64,000 nt of DNA from Belliella alkalica (GTDB lineage: Bacteria; Bacteroidota; Bacteroidia; Cytophagales; Cyclobacteriaceae): assembly GCF_022549785.1 (NCBI RefSeq), contig NZ_JAKZGO010000001.1:124001-188000 (forward strand), in the 5' to 3' direction. Shown here in pieces: positions 47,023-55,836 of the stretch. The notes beneath the pieces were generated by a model, which saw only the letters and a program-made list of their open reading frames with translations, was not told the origin of the DNA and ran no database searches. The position numbers were made by a program, and so were the translations under genes. Position 1 is the first letter of the stretch; every line of letters begins with the position of its first letter.

Positions 47023-47847
47023 TTATCTATTGTTTACAATGTTCAATTTGCCTTTTACCAATTCGGTAACGGCGTTCGTTGCTTTTGGAAATACTTTTCT
47101 TAAATCTATTTCCTCGTTTTGGGTTAATATATCCTGAAGGGTCTTCATAAAGATGTTTTTGATCTCCGTAGCCAAATTGACTTTGCAGATTCCATTTTGT
47201 ATAGCTGTGCGAAGTTGTGATTCTGGTACTCCAGAACTACCATGAAGTACAAATGTAGCTTCAGTCACTTCTGCGACTATTGATTTCAATAAATCTATTT
47301 GGAGCTTTGGTTCTTCTTTGTAAAATCCATGGGCAGTACCAATTGAAATTGCTAAAGCATCCACTCCTGTTTCTTCGACAAATTGTTTCGCTTCATGGGG
47401 CTGAGTAAAACCGTTGTGGGCATGTGATTGTCCAAGTTTTGCGACAAATCCCAATTCAGCCTCAACATGTGCTCCGTAGGATTTTGCTCTTTTCACAACC
47501 TCCTGTGTGAGCTTTACATTTTCGGAAAATGGCAACTCGGATCCGTCAATCATAACTGAATCGAATCCAGCATCCAGGCAGCTTTGGGCTAAGTCCACAG
47601 ACCCTCCGTGATCCAAGTGGATCCAACCTTCTACACCAAATTGCTTCAACCCTTCCCTTCCCATAGCTACCGCAGTATTCAAACCCATGTAGTCTATGGA
47701 ACTTTGAGTCAACTGCAATATAATAGAATCTCCTGTTTGTTGCGCAGCACCAAGGACACCATGCAATGTTTCCAGATTGTAGAAATTGGTGGCAAGGAGT
47801 CCTCTTTTCTCTTCTGTAAGTAGTTTTAATTTATTCTTAAGATTCAT
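47023..47847 (-). CDS. class II ketose-bisphosphate aldolase (GatY/KbaY-like)
   Basis: 274 aa, zinc-dependent. H77-x-D79-H80 in IHLDHGG, the AELG block, the GTAHG zinc ligand, VLHGSSGVPE and KVNLATEI are typical of tagatose- or fructose-1,6-bisphosphate aldolases. In GalNAc catabolism the enzyme splits tagatose-1,6-bisphosphate into glyceraldehyde-3-phosphate and DHAP. It sits after two PfkB kinases and the AgaS-like isomerase with 1-3 nt gaps, which supports that role. A fructose-bisphosphate specificity cannot be excluded. Confidence 0.88.
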   Translation of the reverse strand: MNLKNKLKLLTEEKRGLLATNFYNLETLHGVLGAAQQTGDSIILQLTQSSIDYMGLNTAVAMGREGLKQFGVEGWIHLDHGGSVDLAQSCLDAGFDSVMIDGSELPFSENVKLTQEVVKRAKSYGAHVEAELGFVAKLGQSHAHNGFTQPHEAKQFVEETGVDALAISIGTAHGFYKEEPKLQIDLLKSIVAEVTEATFVLHGSSGVPESQLRTAIQNGICKVNLATEIKNIFMKTLQDILTQNEEIDLRKVFPKATNAVTELVKGKLNIVNNR

Positions 47848-47850
47848 AAA

Positions 47851-48795
47851 TTATATATCCTGATTGAAAATTTCTTTAGCTATTTTGGAGAGTTGGGAGT
47901 TTGATTGAAATGCACCTGTACCACCTGCAGCTGTAGTATTGATAGCTCCTATCAGATTCCCAAATTTTAGGCAATCAATTAAAGGATCTCCAAGGAGAAA
48001 CTTTGAAATAAAACCTGCATTGAAACTGTCTCCTGCACCAATGGCATCTACAAAGGAAGAATGTGAATATCCTGATTCAATTGTTTGCTTTCCATTGGAT
48101 ACTAGAATACTGCCTTCTTCTCCCATTTTCAAAGCCACATGATTAGCAAAAGGACTTATTTTATCCAAAGCCTCTTTCACAGATTCAGTTTTAGTGATAC
48201 CTAGCAACTCAGATTTGTTTGGAAGGAAAACATCAACAAATGGCAAGCAAGCGGCATAGTCAAAATCAAAAGCTCCTTCAGGATCAGTCTGAAGGTCAAG
48301 GGATGTTGTCAGTCCAGCATCTTTTGCTTTTTTGAACAGTTGGACTATATCATTTTTGATATTTTTCTGAAGGAAAAGGTTGGAAAAATGCAGGTGGTCA
48401 AATTGCTTTATCTCAGCCCAGGGCACATCCTCTATGGTAAGGTTTTCCATAGCACCACAATACGTGACATTGGCCCTGTCTTGATCATAATTCATCACTA
48501 CAGTAACTCCTGATTGTTTATTTTTCACTTTTCTCAAAAAAGAACAATCAACTCCCCTATTTACCAATACCTTTTCTATAAATTCTCCAAAATAATCACT
48601 GCCCACCATTCCGCAAAAGGAGGTATCAATACCCAGAATCGAAATGTTCGAAGCAAATATTGCAGAACTACTTCCCAGAGTAAGATTCATATCATTGGCG
48701 ATAATTTCATCTCCAATCTTTGGAAAGCCTTCTATATTATTCAATATCAGATCGACATTCAACTCCCCTACAACCAGAATTTTCTTGTTTCCCAT
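47851..48795 (-). CDS. PfkB/ribokinase-family sugar kinase
   Basis: 314 aa. Both PfkB signatures are visible: the glycine-rich N-terminal segment (LTLGSSSAIFASNISILG) and DAIGAGDSFNAGF with the catalytic base D256. The closest functional guess is a kinase for GalNAc or a related sugar, as the next upstream gene looks like the tagatose-6-phosphate kinase. Located between that kinase (3-nt gap) and the aldolase. Confidence 0.85.
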   Translation of the reverse strand: MGNKKILVVGELNVDLILNNIEGFPKIGDEIIANDMNLTLGSSSAIFASNISILGIDTSFCGMVGSDYFGEFIEKVLVNRGVDCSFLRKVKNKQSGVTVVMNYDQDRANVTYCGAMENLTIEDVPWAEIKQFDHLHFSNLFLQKNIKNDIVQLFKKAKDAGLTTSLDLQTDPEGAFDFDYAACLPFVDVFLPNKSELLGITKTESVKEALDKISPFANHVALKMGEEGSILVSNGKQTIESGYSHSSFVDAIGAGDSFNAGFISKFLLGDPLIDCLKFGNLIGAINTTAAGGTGAFQSNSQLSKIAKEIFNQDI

Positions 48796-48798
48796 TTC

Positions 48799-49695
48799 TC
48801 AATTTTTTATTTCAACTCTGTCATAGAGCGTATCAACATCATTTTTATACAACATACCCAAATCTTCCCTCAGGCAGTTGGCGGCCCCACAAGCCACGCC
48901 GAATTTTGCAATTTCTTCGATAGACATATTATTTTCCACAGAAAAGCAAACCCCTGCTGTAAGGCAATCACCACTTCCAACAGTGCTGATCACCTTATCC
49001 AAAATCACCTTTGCATGAATTTGGCTATTATTAAACTTTAGCTCCAAACCTTCTTTTCCTTTCGTCAATGCCAAGCATTCAATTTTCATAAAAGCATCAT
49101 CACCAAAATCTTTACAGGCTTCCAAGTATTCAGATTCATTTAAATGAAGTCCAAAAACATCCTCTTTCAAGGCATTTTCCAACTGTACCCCTGTACAATC
49201 CAGAAAGACTTTTACATTTCCCTGATTCGCCAACTTCACCAATTGCTGACAAGCATCCTGAGGGCTCCCACTTGGCCAAGAACCAGAAATACAAACCATT
49301 GAGGCTTTTCGAAGTGAGTTTTTATAATTTTCCAAAAACTCTTGGAAATCAATTTCATTCAATTGCGGACCAGGCTCTAGAATTTCAGTATGATCTGATT
49401 CTGATTCTGTTGTGATAAATGTGAAGCATTTTCTAGTAGATCCCTGAATGTCAATCCCTGATAACTTCACTCCCAGATTTGTGCATGATTTTTTTATCCA
49501 GCTCCCCGTTGCTCCTGCCCAGATACCCATCAACTCCACATCCGCACCTAGCTCCTGGAGTGCCAATGCAACATGAATCCCTTTACCACCAGGAAATTCC
49601 TTTATTTTTTCAATCCTGTTGCTTAAACCCAATTTAATCGAAGGCAAATAAGCAAAAGTATCTATGGACGGGTTTGGACAGACAGTTAAAATCAT
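48799..49695 (-). CDS. 1-phosphofructokinase/LacC-type hexose-phosphate kinase
   Basis: 298-aa PfkB-family kinase of the FruK/LacC branch: it opens MILTVCPNPSIDTFAYLP and has EFPGGKGIHVALALQELG, LEPGP and the catalytic GSGDCLTAG block. FruK phosphorylates fructose-1-phosphate and LacC tagatose-6-phosphate; the AgaS-like isomerase and aldolase beside it favour tagatose-6-phosphate. No PTS genes are nearby, so a fruK role seems less likely. Confidence 0.85.
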   Translation of the reverse strand: MILTVCPNPSIDTFAYLPSIKLGLSNRIEKIKEFPGGKGIHVALALQELGADVELMGIWAGATGSWIKKSCTNLGVKLSGIDIQGSTRKCFTFITTESESDHTEILEPGPQLNEIDFQEFLENYKNSLRKASMVCISGSWPSGSPQDACQQLVKLANQGNVKVFLDCTGVQLENALKEDVFGLHLNESEYLEACKDFGDDAFMKIECLALTKGKEGLELKFNNSQIHAKVILDKVISTVGSGDCLTAGVCFSVENNMSIEEIAKFGVACGAANCLREDLGMLYKNDVDTLYDRVEIKN

Positions 49696-49696
49696 T

Positions 49697-50872
49697 TTAA
49701 TGCTTGTTATAAATTTTCACTCCCTGAACTACCCTAGAAATAGCTCCACTTACAGAAGGACTATCAGGATGAAGACCTAAAGCCAACGATTTGTAAAATC
49801 CTAGTAATTGACCAATTAGCGTAGCTACCAACATATTGAAATCACCAACATTACTATCTATAGAGCTATTCGAAACACTCAGGATGGAATCAAAATCATC
49901 TTTTTCTTGAATTCCAAAACTAATGGAAGGAATTCCTCTCAGATCCGAGGAAATGCTTTTAGCCAAATCTTTTTCATACTGATATACATGTGCATCATGT
50001 GAAAACAGGAATACTACTAAACTCTTTTCGTTCAATACAGCTCTTGGACCATGTCTAAAACCCAAAAATGAGTCATGCTTACAGATAACTTGACCATCAG
50101 TCAATTCCTGAAGTTTCAAATGACATTCTCGTGCAATCCCCAATAATGGTCCTGAACCCAAGAATATGACTCTTTCAAAGTCCAAATCAGCTATTTTTTG
50201 AAATTTGGAAGGAAAATTATTTAAAATGTATTCAGCATACTTAGAGGCTGATCCAACTTCTTCTTTCTTCAAATTCAATCCCTTCAAATCTGAAATCAGC
50301 AACACTGAAAGCAACATTGAAGTAAAACTACCTGTCATTGCCAAGCTTTTATCATTTGCTTCCTCAGGCAATTGCAAGCAGAAAGTATTGGATCTATGTT
50401 GCCTCGCATATTCAGCCAACTGACCTTCTTCATTGCAAGTGATGATAAAATGATATAGGTTGCCTGCATGTAAATCAGCAAGTCTCACCGTTTCCACACT
50501 TTCAGGACTATTGCCGGACCTAGCAAATGAAATTAAAAGCGTAGGCACATCATCCACGAAAAACAATTCAGGATGGGTTACCAAATCTGTAGTAGCAAGA
50601 GCCTGAGTAATTTTCCCTGTATTCTTCTGAACCAAACCTTGTGCTGCTTCACCAATAAATGCCGAAGAGCCAGCACCAGTGAGAATGATTCGGAGGTTGG
50701 GGATTTCAAAAATTGGGTCTAAAAATGCTGAAATATGACTTTTGTTTGTGTCAATCAAATTCAATACATCTAACCAAAGATGAGGTTGATGCGCAATTTC
50801 CCTTGCGGTTTCTTGTGCACCAACTTTCTCGGCTTTTTGGTGGTCTAAGTTTAAGTAGGTTGTTGATATCAT
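49697..50872 (-). CDS. agaS: SIS-domain sugar-phosphate isomerase/deaminase (AgaS-like)
   Basis: 391 aa with two SIS domains. Family motifs: GAGSSAFIGEAAQG, SFARSGNSPESVETV, and SLAMTGSFTSMLL; also FLGSGPLLGIARECHLKLQELTDGQ and FRHGPRAVL. AgaS converts galactosamine-6-phosphate to tagatose-6-phosphate with loss of ammonia. Together with kinase and aldolase genes this defines the GalNAc branch rather than the NagB-type GlcNAc branch. It starts 10 nt after the symporter stop. Confidence 0.88.
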   Translation of the reverse strand: MISTTYLNLDHQKAEKVGAQETAREIAHQPHLWLDVLNLIDTNKSHISAFLDPIFEIPNLRIILTGAGSSAFIGEAAQGLVQKNTGKITQALATTDLVTHPELFFVDDVPTLLISFARSGNSPESVETVRLADLHAGNLYHFIITCNEEGQLAEYARQHRSNTFCLQLPEEANDKSLAMTGSFTSMLLSVLLISDLKGLNLKKEEVGSASKYAEYILNNFPSKFQKIADLDFERVIFLGSGPLLGIARECHLKLQELTDGQVICKHDSFLGFRHGPRAVLNEKSLVVFLFSHDAHVYQYEKDLAKSISSDLRGIPSISFGIQEKDDFDSILSVSNSSIDSNVGDFNMLVATLIGQLLGFYKSLALGLHPDSPSVSGAISRVVQGVKIYNKH

Positions 50873-50882
50873 TGTTTTTTGG

Positions 50883-52658
50883 TTATTCTTTGTCTATTAA
50901 TTTATATACAACAGCAAAGGCTAGCAGAGATCCAAAGATCAGCGCATACCCAAGATTTGGTTCTCCTAATACTATTTTTCCTATCCCAATCAGTAAGGCA
51001 TAAATTGCAATAACTCCTATGGCAAAAGAAAAGATAGCTTTTTGGAATCCAAACAGATTCTCATCCACTTCAATCCCAGAATCTTTCTTTGCCAAGGCAC
51101 GAACTTTAGCCCAACCTCTACCAGGAACTTTTGTGATAGTCAAAAAATTGACTAAAACTTGCTGATCTGTTGGCTTTGAAATGAAAGTTACTAAAACCCA
51201 ACTAAATGTGGTAACAGCAACACCTATAACCAATTCTATATGAGTAGGTAAAGGATCGAAGTAAAGCTTATGGACAAATGAAAAATACAATGCCACCAAG
51301 AAAGAAACGATCATAGCTGTCAGTTCACTTGCCGCATTGATTCTCCACCAATACCATCTCAAAATATACAATAGTCCTGTTCCAGCTCCGATTTGTAGTA
51401 GAATGCTAAAGCTTTGCAGCGCATTCTCCAGTTGTAGGGCAATAAGTCCACCCAACAGCATAATAGTGGCGGTAGCAATTCGTCCAACATTCACGAGTGT
51501 TTTTTGTGAACTGTTTGGGTTGATGAATCTTTTGTAGAAATCATTGACAACATATGATGCTCCCCAATTTAAATGAGTGGACAAAGTGGACATATACGCT
51601 GCCACAAGTGAGGTAACGACCAAGCCCATCAGTCCCACAGGCAAGAAAGATAACATCGCTGGATAGGCTATATCATCTTGGATTATGTTTGAAGCAGTAT
51701 TGGGAAATGCTGCGCTAATGTCTGATAAATTTGGAAATACAATAATGGAACACAATGCAACGATGATCCATGGCCAAGGCCTGATTGCATAATGCACTAT
51801 GTTGAAAAGCAAAACTGAGCTAAAGGCATGTTTTTCATTTTTTGCAGCAAGCATTCTTTGGACTACATATCCACCACCACCTGGCTCTGCTCCTGGATAC
51901 CATACAGACCACCATTGGATAAACAAAGGGATAAAAAAGACCATAACTGCCAATTCCATATTTCCAAAATCTGGCAAAATATTCAATCTTTTGCTTACTT
52001 CAGGATTTGCCAATAGATTTTCCATTCCTCCCACTGCAGGATGAGTTACTGCTATATAAGCTGCCGCAATAGCACCTCCAAGAGAAAGTCCAAATTGGAT
52101 AAAATCTGTCAAAACCACTCCCCTCAAACCTCCTAATGAACTATAAATAACTGTTACGACACCGGAAATCAAAAGTGTTTGTAATGGACTAATCCCCAAT
52201 AAAATCCCACCAATCTTTATTGCAGCAAGAGAAACTGAGGCGATGATCACGACATTGAAGAAAACTCCTAGATATATAGCGCGGAAACCTCTCAAAAAGG
52301 CAGCGATTTTACCACTGTAGCGCATTTCATAAAACTCAATATCAGTCAATACACCTGACCTTTTCCATAGTTTTGCGAAGAAAAAGACGGTCAACATTCC
52401 AGTCAACAAAAAACTCCACCAAACCCAATTTCCAGAAATCCCATTTTTACGGACAATATCTGTAACCAAATTTGGGGTATCGGTAGAAAAAGTAGTGGCA
52501 ACCATAGAGATTCCCAAAAGCCACCAAGACATCGTACCTCCTGCATTGAAATACTCTTCTTGGCTTTTGGAAGCTTTCTTTGCAGTGTACAAGCCAATCG
52601 CTAACGAAACTGCAAAAAAGCTAATCAAAATGATCCAATCAATCTGTTGTAAAAGCAT
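50883..52658 (-). CDS. sodium:solute symporter (SSS family)
   Basis: 591-aa inner-membrane carrier with about 14-15 spans, starting DWIILISFFAVSLAIGLYTAKKASKSQEEYFNAGG. The SSS-type core and the LGGLRGVVLTDFIQFGLSL block are clear. It probably carries the sugar released in the periplasm, GalNAc by context, together with Na+. It is the first gene of the catabolic operon. About 200 bp of leader lie between the predicted promoter at 52867-52874 and the start codon. Confidence 0.92.
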   Translation of the reverse strand: MLLQQIDWIILISFFAVSLAIGLYTAKKASKSQEEYFNAGGTMSWWLLGISMVATTFSTDTPNLVTDIVRKNGISGNWVWWSFLLTGMLTVFFFAKLWKRSGVLTDIEFYEMRYSGKIAAFLRGFRAIYLGVFFNVVIIASVSLAAIKIGGILLGISPLQTLLISGVVTVIYSSLGGLRGVVLTDFIQFGLSLGGAIAAAYIAVTHPAVGGMENLLANPEVSKRLNILPDFGNMELAVMVFFIPLFIQWWSVWYPGAEPGGGGYVVQRMLAAKNEKHAFSSVLLFNIVHYAIRPWPWIIVALCSIIVFPNLSDISAAFPNTASNIIQDDIAYPAMLSFLPVGLMGLVVTSLVAAYMSTLSTHLNWGASYVVNDFYKRFINPNSSQKTLVNVGRIATATIMLLGGLIALQLENALQSFSILLQIGAGTGLLYILRWYWWRINAASELTAMIVSFLVALYFSFVHKLYFDPLPTHIELVIGVAVTTFSWVLVTFISKPTDQQVLVNFLTITKVPGRGWAKVRALAKKDSGIEVDENLFGFQKAIFSFAIGVIAIYALLIGIGKIVLGEPNLGYALIFGSLLAFAVVYKLIDKE

Positions 52659-52879
52659 TATTCTTTCGAATCTTTATGTTATATATTTTCTTCCTAATTC
52701 TTAATTTATAGAGGGATTACTTTATTTTTCCTTAATAAAAGCAATTTACCTTTATATATTTTGAGAAATATGCCCATACAAACTGTTTTGGATATAGACC
52801 TCGATCAAAAACCTCATTTTTCCCTGTAATATTCACAGCTTTTGGTGAAAGGTTTCGGAATTTATCGAAATATAAAAAC

Positions 52880-52940
52880 TTTCATTATTATATAAAACGA
52901 AATTTAAAAATTTTCATTTTATTTTTTAAATAAAATGAAA
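52880..52940. promoter_or_regulatory. putative AgaR-like operators of the catabolic operon
   Basis: Two inverted motifs: TTTCATT-N9-AACGAAA (52880-52902), and a 29-bp palindrome with 13-bp arms TTTCATTTTATTT / AAATAAAATGAAA around 3 bases (52912-52940). Both share the TTTCRTT core. The first abuts the -7-like box, as a repressor site would. Confidence 0.45.
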
Positions 52941-52943
52941 AAA

Positions 52944-52969
52944 CCCTGACAAGCGGTAGCTTATCAGGG
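52944..52969 (-). terminator. terminator after the GH20 gene
   Basis: CCCTGACAAGC / GCTTATCAGGG with a GGTA loop; on the minus strand TTTTTT follows. It ends the SUMF1-Gfo-isomerase-GH20 operon. Confidence 0.8.
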
Positions 52970-52992
52970 CTTAAAAAAAAGAGAGATTTAGG

Positions 52993-54900
52993 TTATTCTA
53001 CTTCTAAGGAATAAACACCACTTGCACGATTAGATGGGGTAACTATGATATATTTCAACTTGAGAGGCCCTTGCCCATCACCAGGCTTTGGCATCAAAAA
53101 CTCACCTCTGTACAATTGCGATGTTCTATCAGCAAGATGCCCATCATAAGTGTAATAGATTTTGCTTCCTTTTACACTTGGTGTCATTTTAATTGATTTC
53201 TTTCCATCTGCATCCCAAATTTCGATCTTGGCTTCAGGTATTCTAAAATTCACATCTTGATTTTCAAGTTCCGCCAATCGTTTTGGAAGTCTGGAGGTGA
53301 AAAACTCATCATAGTCTTTTTTATCTTTGGGCAACCATGCCACTTCAGACAAAGCCAAAAGCCTTGGGAAAACCATGTATTGCATTTTGGAAAATGAAGG
53401 CACATATTCTGTCCACATATTCGCTTGTACGCCCAAAACATGCTTTTGCTGCTCTTCAGTAAGTGATTCTGGTCTTGGATAGTAGCTATACACTTTTTCT
53501 AAAGGTAACAAGCAACAAATAAACAATGGTTCGTCAGCCTGTGGTCCTTGACCATGATCAATATACATGTGACTATTTGGACTCATGATCACATCATGGT
53601 TCATTTTGGCTGCTTCTATTCCGCCAGCTTCACCTCTCCAGCTCATCACGGTAGCATTTGGTGCTAACCCACCTTCCAAAATCTCATCCCAACCAATCAA
53701 GTTTCTACCATTCTTATTCAAAAACTTCTCGATTCTTCTTATAAAGAAGCTTTGCAGCTCGTGCTCATCTTTCAATTTGTTCTTCTTGATGAATTCTTGT
53801 GCAATCGCAGAAGTTTTCCAATGATCTTTGGGAACTTCATCCCCTCCAATATGGATATATTCACTTGGAAAGATGTCCATCACCTCTGTCAAGACATCTT
53901 CCAAAAATTTAAAAGTAGATTCTTTTGGTCCATATATGTTGTAAAGAATTCCCCAATAACCCGGTACTTTCGGGTAAATCTCATTGTTGTATGCATTGCC
54001 CTTTGCATCTTTTGCTGCAATACTTCCTTTTTGAACAACACCATCTTTCACCTCAAAACTACCCAACTCAGGATATGCCGCCAATACCGCCGAAGTGTGG
54101 CCTGGAAGTTCAATTTCTGGAATTACTGTTATTTTTCTATCGGCAGCATATTGCACTAACTCCCTTGCTTCGTCTTGAGTATAGTAACCCCCATGCTTGA
54201 TTCCATCATATATAAATGGTTTGAAATTTCCATATTGACCGATAATTGTCTCATCTCTCCATGCTGCGATCTCTGTAAGCTTTGGATACTTTTTGATCTC
54301 CAATCTCCAACCCTGATCATCTGTCAAATGCCAATGAAGTTTATTCAATTTGAAATGTGCCATCAAATCTACTATTTGCTTCATTTCGTCAAGCGTCCTG
54401 AAATGTCTGCTGACGTCAATCATCAATCCCCTATAACCAAACTCAGGCTTATCGTCAATTTCCAAAACCGGAACTGTCAATTTACCATCGTTTTCTTCGA
54501 TCAATTGTAACAAAGTCTGAAAAGCATAAAAAACACCAGCTTCTCCCCCTTTTATCTCAATTTTATTTTGATCTATTACCAATTGGTAAGCTTCCGAATC
54601 AAGTTCCTTGTCATGATAAACCGAAATAAGCGTGTTGGCTTGTTTTTGGGATAAAACGTTAAGGTTTACACGATATCTATTTTTAAGGTAATCATTGAAA
54701 AGTGAAACTGATTTTCTCAGCCCGGTACTTTCGGCAAACACCAAGGAGCCATTTTGAATCTCTATAGAGCCTGTTCCCAAACTTACATTCAATGGATGAG
54801 GGATCACCGAAACTGATTCCCGCTGCTGTCCATATGATATGACCGTATTCAAAAAAATAGCCAGCAACCCAGCTATCACAAATTTAAATTCTTTTTTCAT
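52993..54900 (-). CDS. GH20 beta-N-acetylhexosaminidase
   Basis: 635 aa. Signal peptide (IAGLLAIFLNTVISYG), a GH20b domain (about 30-145), then the GH20 barrel with GYRGLMIDVSRHFRT, KLNKLHWHLTDDQGWRLEIKKYPKL and the catalytic pair D354-E355 in HIGGDEVPKDHW. A short C-terminal beta domain ends it. The enzyme removes terminal beta-GlcNAc or beta-GalNAc by substrate-assisted catalysis, in the periplasm or at the surface. It follows the TIM-barrel gene by 12 nt. Confidence 0.95.
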   Translation of the reverse strand: MKKEFKFVIAGLLAIFLNTVISYGQQRESVSVIPHPLNVSLGTGSIEIQNGSLVFAESTGLRKSVSLFNDYLKNRYRVNLNVLSQKQANTLISVYHDKELDSEAYQLVIDQNKIEIKGGEAGVFYAFQTLLQLIEENDGKLTVPVLEIDDKPEFGYRGLMIDVSRHFRTLDEMKQIVDLMAHFKLNKLHWHLTDDQGWRLEIKKYPKLTEIAAWRDETIIGQYGNFKPFIYDGIKHGGYYTQDEARELVQYAADRKITVIPEIELPGHTSAVLAAYPELGSFEVKDGVVQKGSIAAKDAKGNAYNNEIYPKVPGYWGILYNIYGPKESTFKFLEDVLTEVMDIFPSEYIHIGGDEVPKDHWKTSAIAQEFIKKNKLKDEHELQSFFIRRIEKFLNKNGRNLIGWDEILEGGLAPNATVMSWRGEAGGIEAAKMNHDVIMSPNSHMYIDHGQGPQADEPLFICCLLPLEKVYSYYPRPESLTEEQQKHVLGVQANMWTEYVPSFSKMQYMVFPRLLALSEVAWLPKDKKDYDEFFTSRLPKRLAELENQDVNFRIPEAKIEIWDADGKKSIKMTPSVKGSKIYYTYDGHLADRTSQLYRGEFLMPKPGDGQGPLKLKYIIVTPSNRASGVYSLEVE

Positions 54901-54912
54901 CTCAAATATTTA

Positions 54913-55833
54913 TTAGTTATTAAATTGATCTACTTCACGATATGCTTTGATCAATGCTTTTTCTCCTTCTATTCCAGAAGAAGCATTTCCATGCTCCATA
55001 CCAACTATTCCTTCATAGCCCTTATTGGCTAAAAATTTGAAAACATTTTTATAATTGATCTCACCAGTTCCGGGTTCTTTTCTTCCAGGATTATCACCAA
55101 CTTGGATATAGGCAATTTCATCCCAGCATTTTTCCATGTTTGGTATTAAGTTACCTTCATTACGCTGCATGTGGTAAGCATCATAAAGGATTTTGCATGC
55201 AGGGCTTCCCACAGCTTTGCATATTGCATAGGATTGATCTGAATATCTTAGAAATAGTTCTGGAGTATCACTCAAAGGCTCAAGTACCATGGTCAAACCA
55301 TGGGGTTCGAAAATTTCAGCACCCCTTTTAAGCGCTTCAATGACATTTCCGGTCTGTATGCCCAAAGGCAAATTTCTTTCATAGAAACCAGGGACTACAG
55401 TCATCCACTTTGCATTGACACGTTTGGCAACCTCTACAGATTTCTTACAAGTATTGATAAAATTTTCCAAAAACTCTGACTTTCCTGTAGTCAGCGAAAC
55501 TTTCCAATTATCTCCGCCATCTACGACAAATACTCCCATGGTCATCTGAAGTCTCTCAAGTGCTTTTGCAATCTTCTCCTGCTCTTCGACTGACCTTCCC
55601 AACATCCCATTATCCTCCAGAGATAGAAAACCCTGATCGGCCATAAAATCCAGTTGGGAGATCAGGTCTTTTCCTGCATGATTTTGAAACATCCCAAAAT
55701 GTGGTGCATAATCCAAATTAAACTTATCCACTTCAGGCGCATTGCTTTCCCCAGCAATCAAATCAAAACCAGTCAACCCACTTATAATTGACCCCAAAGA
55801 AACGTTTCTAATGAATTTTCTTCTTTTCATCAT
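54913..55833 (-). CDS. Tat-exported TIM-barrel sugar isomerase/epimerase-like protein
   Basis: 306 aa. Twin-arginine-like signal (MKRRKFIRNVSLGSIISG). The AP-endonuclease-2 fold of the hydroxypyruvate isomerase/xylose isomerase-like group shows EPHGLTMVLEPLSD, CKILYDAYHMQRNEGN, DNPGRKEPGTGEINY and GIVGMEHG, which carry the metal ligands. The substrate is unknown. It lies 3 nt after a Gfo/Idh/MocA oxidoreductase, suggesting joint oxidation-isomerisation of a sugar outside the cytoplasm. Start may be either of the two adjacent ATGs. Confidence 0.82.
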   Translation of the reverse strand: MMKRRKFIRNVSLGSIISGLTGFDLIAGESNAPEVDKFNLDYAPHFGMFQNHAGKDLISQLDFMADQGFLSLEDNGMLGRSVEEQEKIAKALERLQMTMGVFVVDGGDNWKVSLTTGKSEFLENFINTCKKSVEVAKRVNAKWMTVVPGFYERNLPLGIQTGNVIEALKRGAEIFEPHGLTMVLEPLSDTPELFLRYSDQSYAICKAVGSPACKILYDAYHMQRNEGNLIPNMEKCWDEIAYIQVGDNPGRKEPGTGEINYKNVFKFLANKGYEGIVGMEHGNASSGIEGEKALIKAYREVDQFNN

Positions 55834-55836
55834 AGC

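Larger units (their letters stand above)
52659..52992. promoter_or_regulatory. promoter/operator region of the catabolic operon
   Basis: 334 bp between GH20 and the symporter gene. From the GH20 side it holds a terminator (52944-52969), a 29-bp inverted repeat (52912-52940), a second inverted motif (52880-52902), and a minus-strand TATATTTC -7-like box (52874-52867). The remaining 200 bp look like a long leader; no riboswitch was recognised. Confidence 0.5.

Noticed and set aside
53752-54159. 135-aa plus-strand frame inside GH20
   Set aside because: Shadow of the GH20 gene, which has complete domain evidence on the minus strand.
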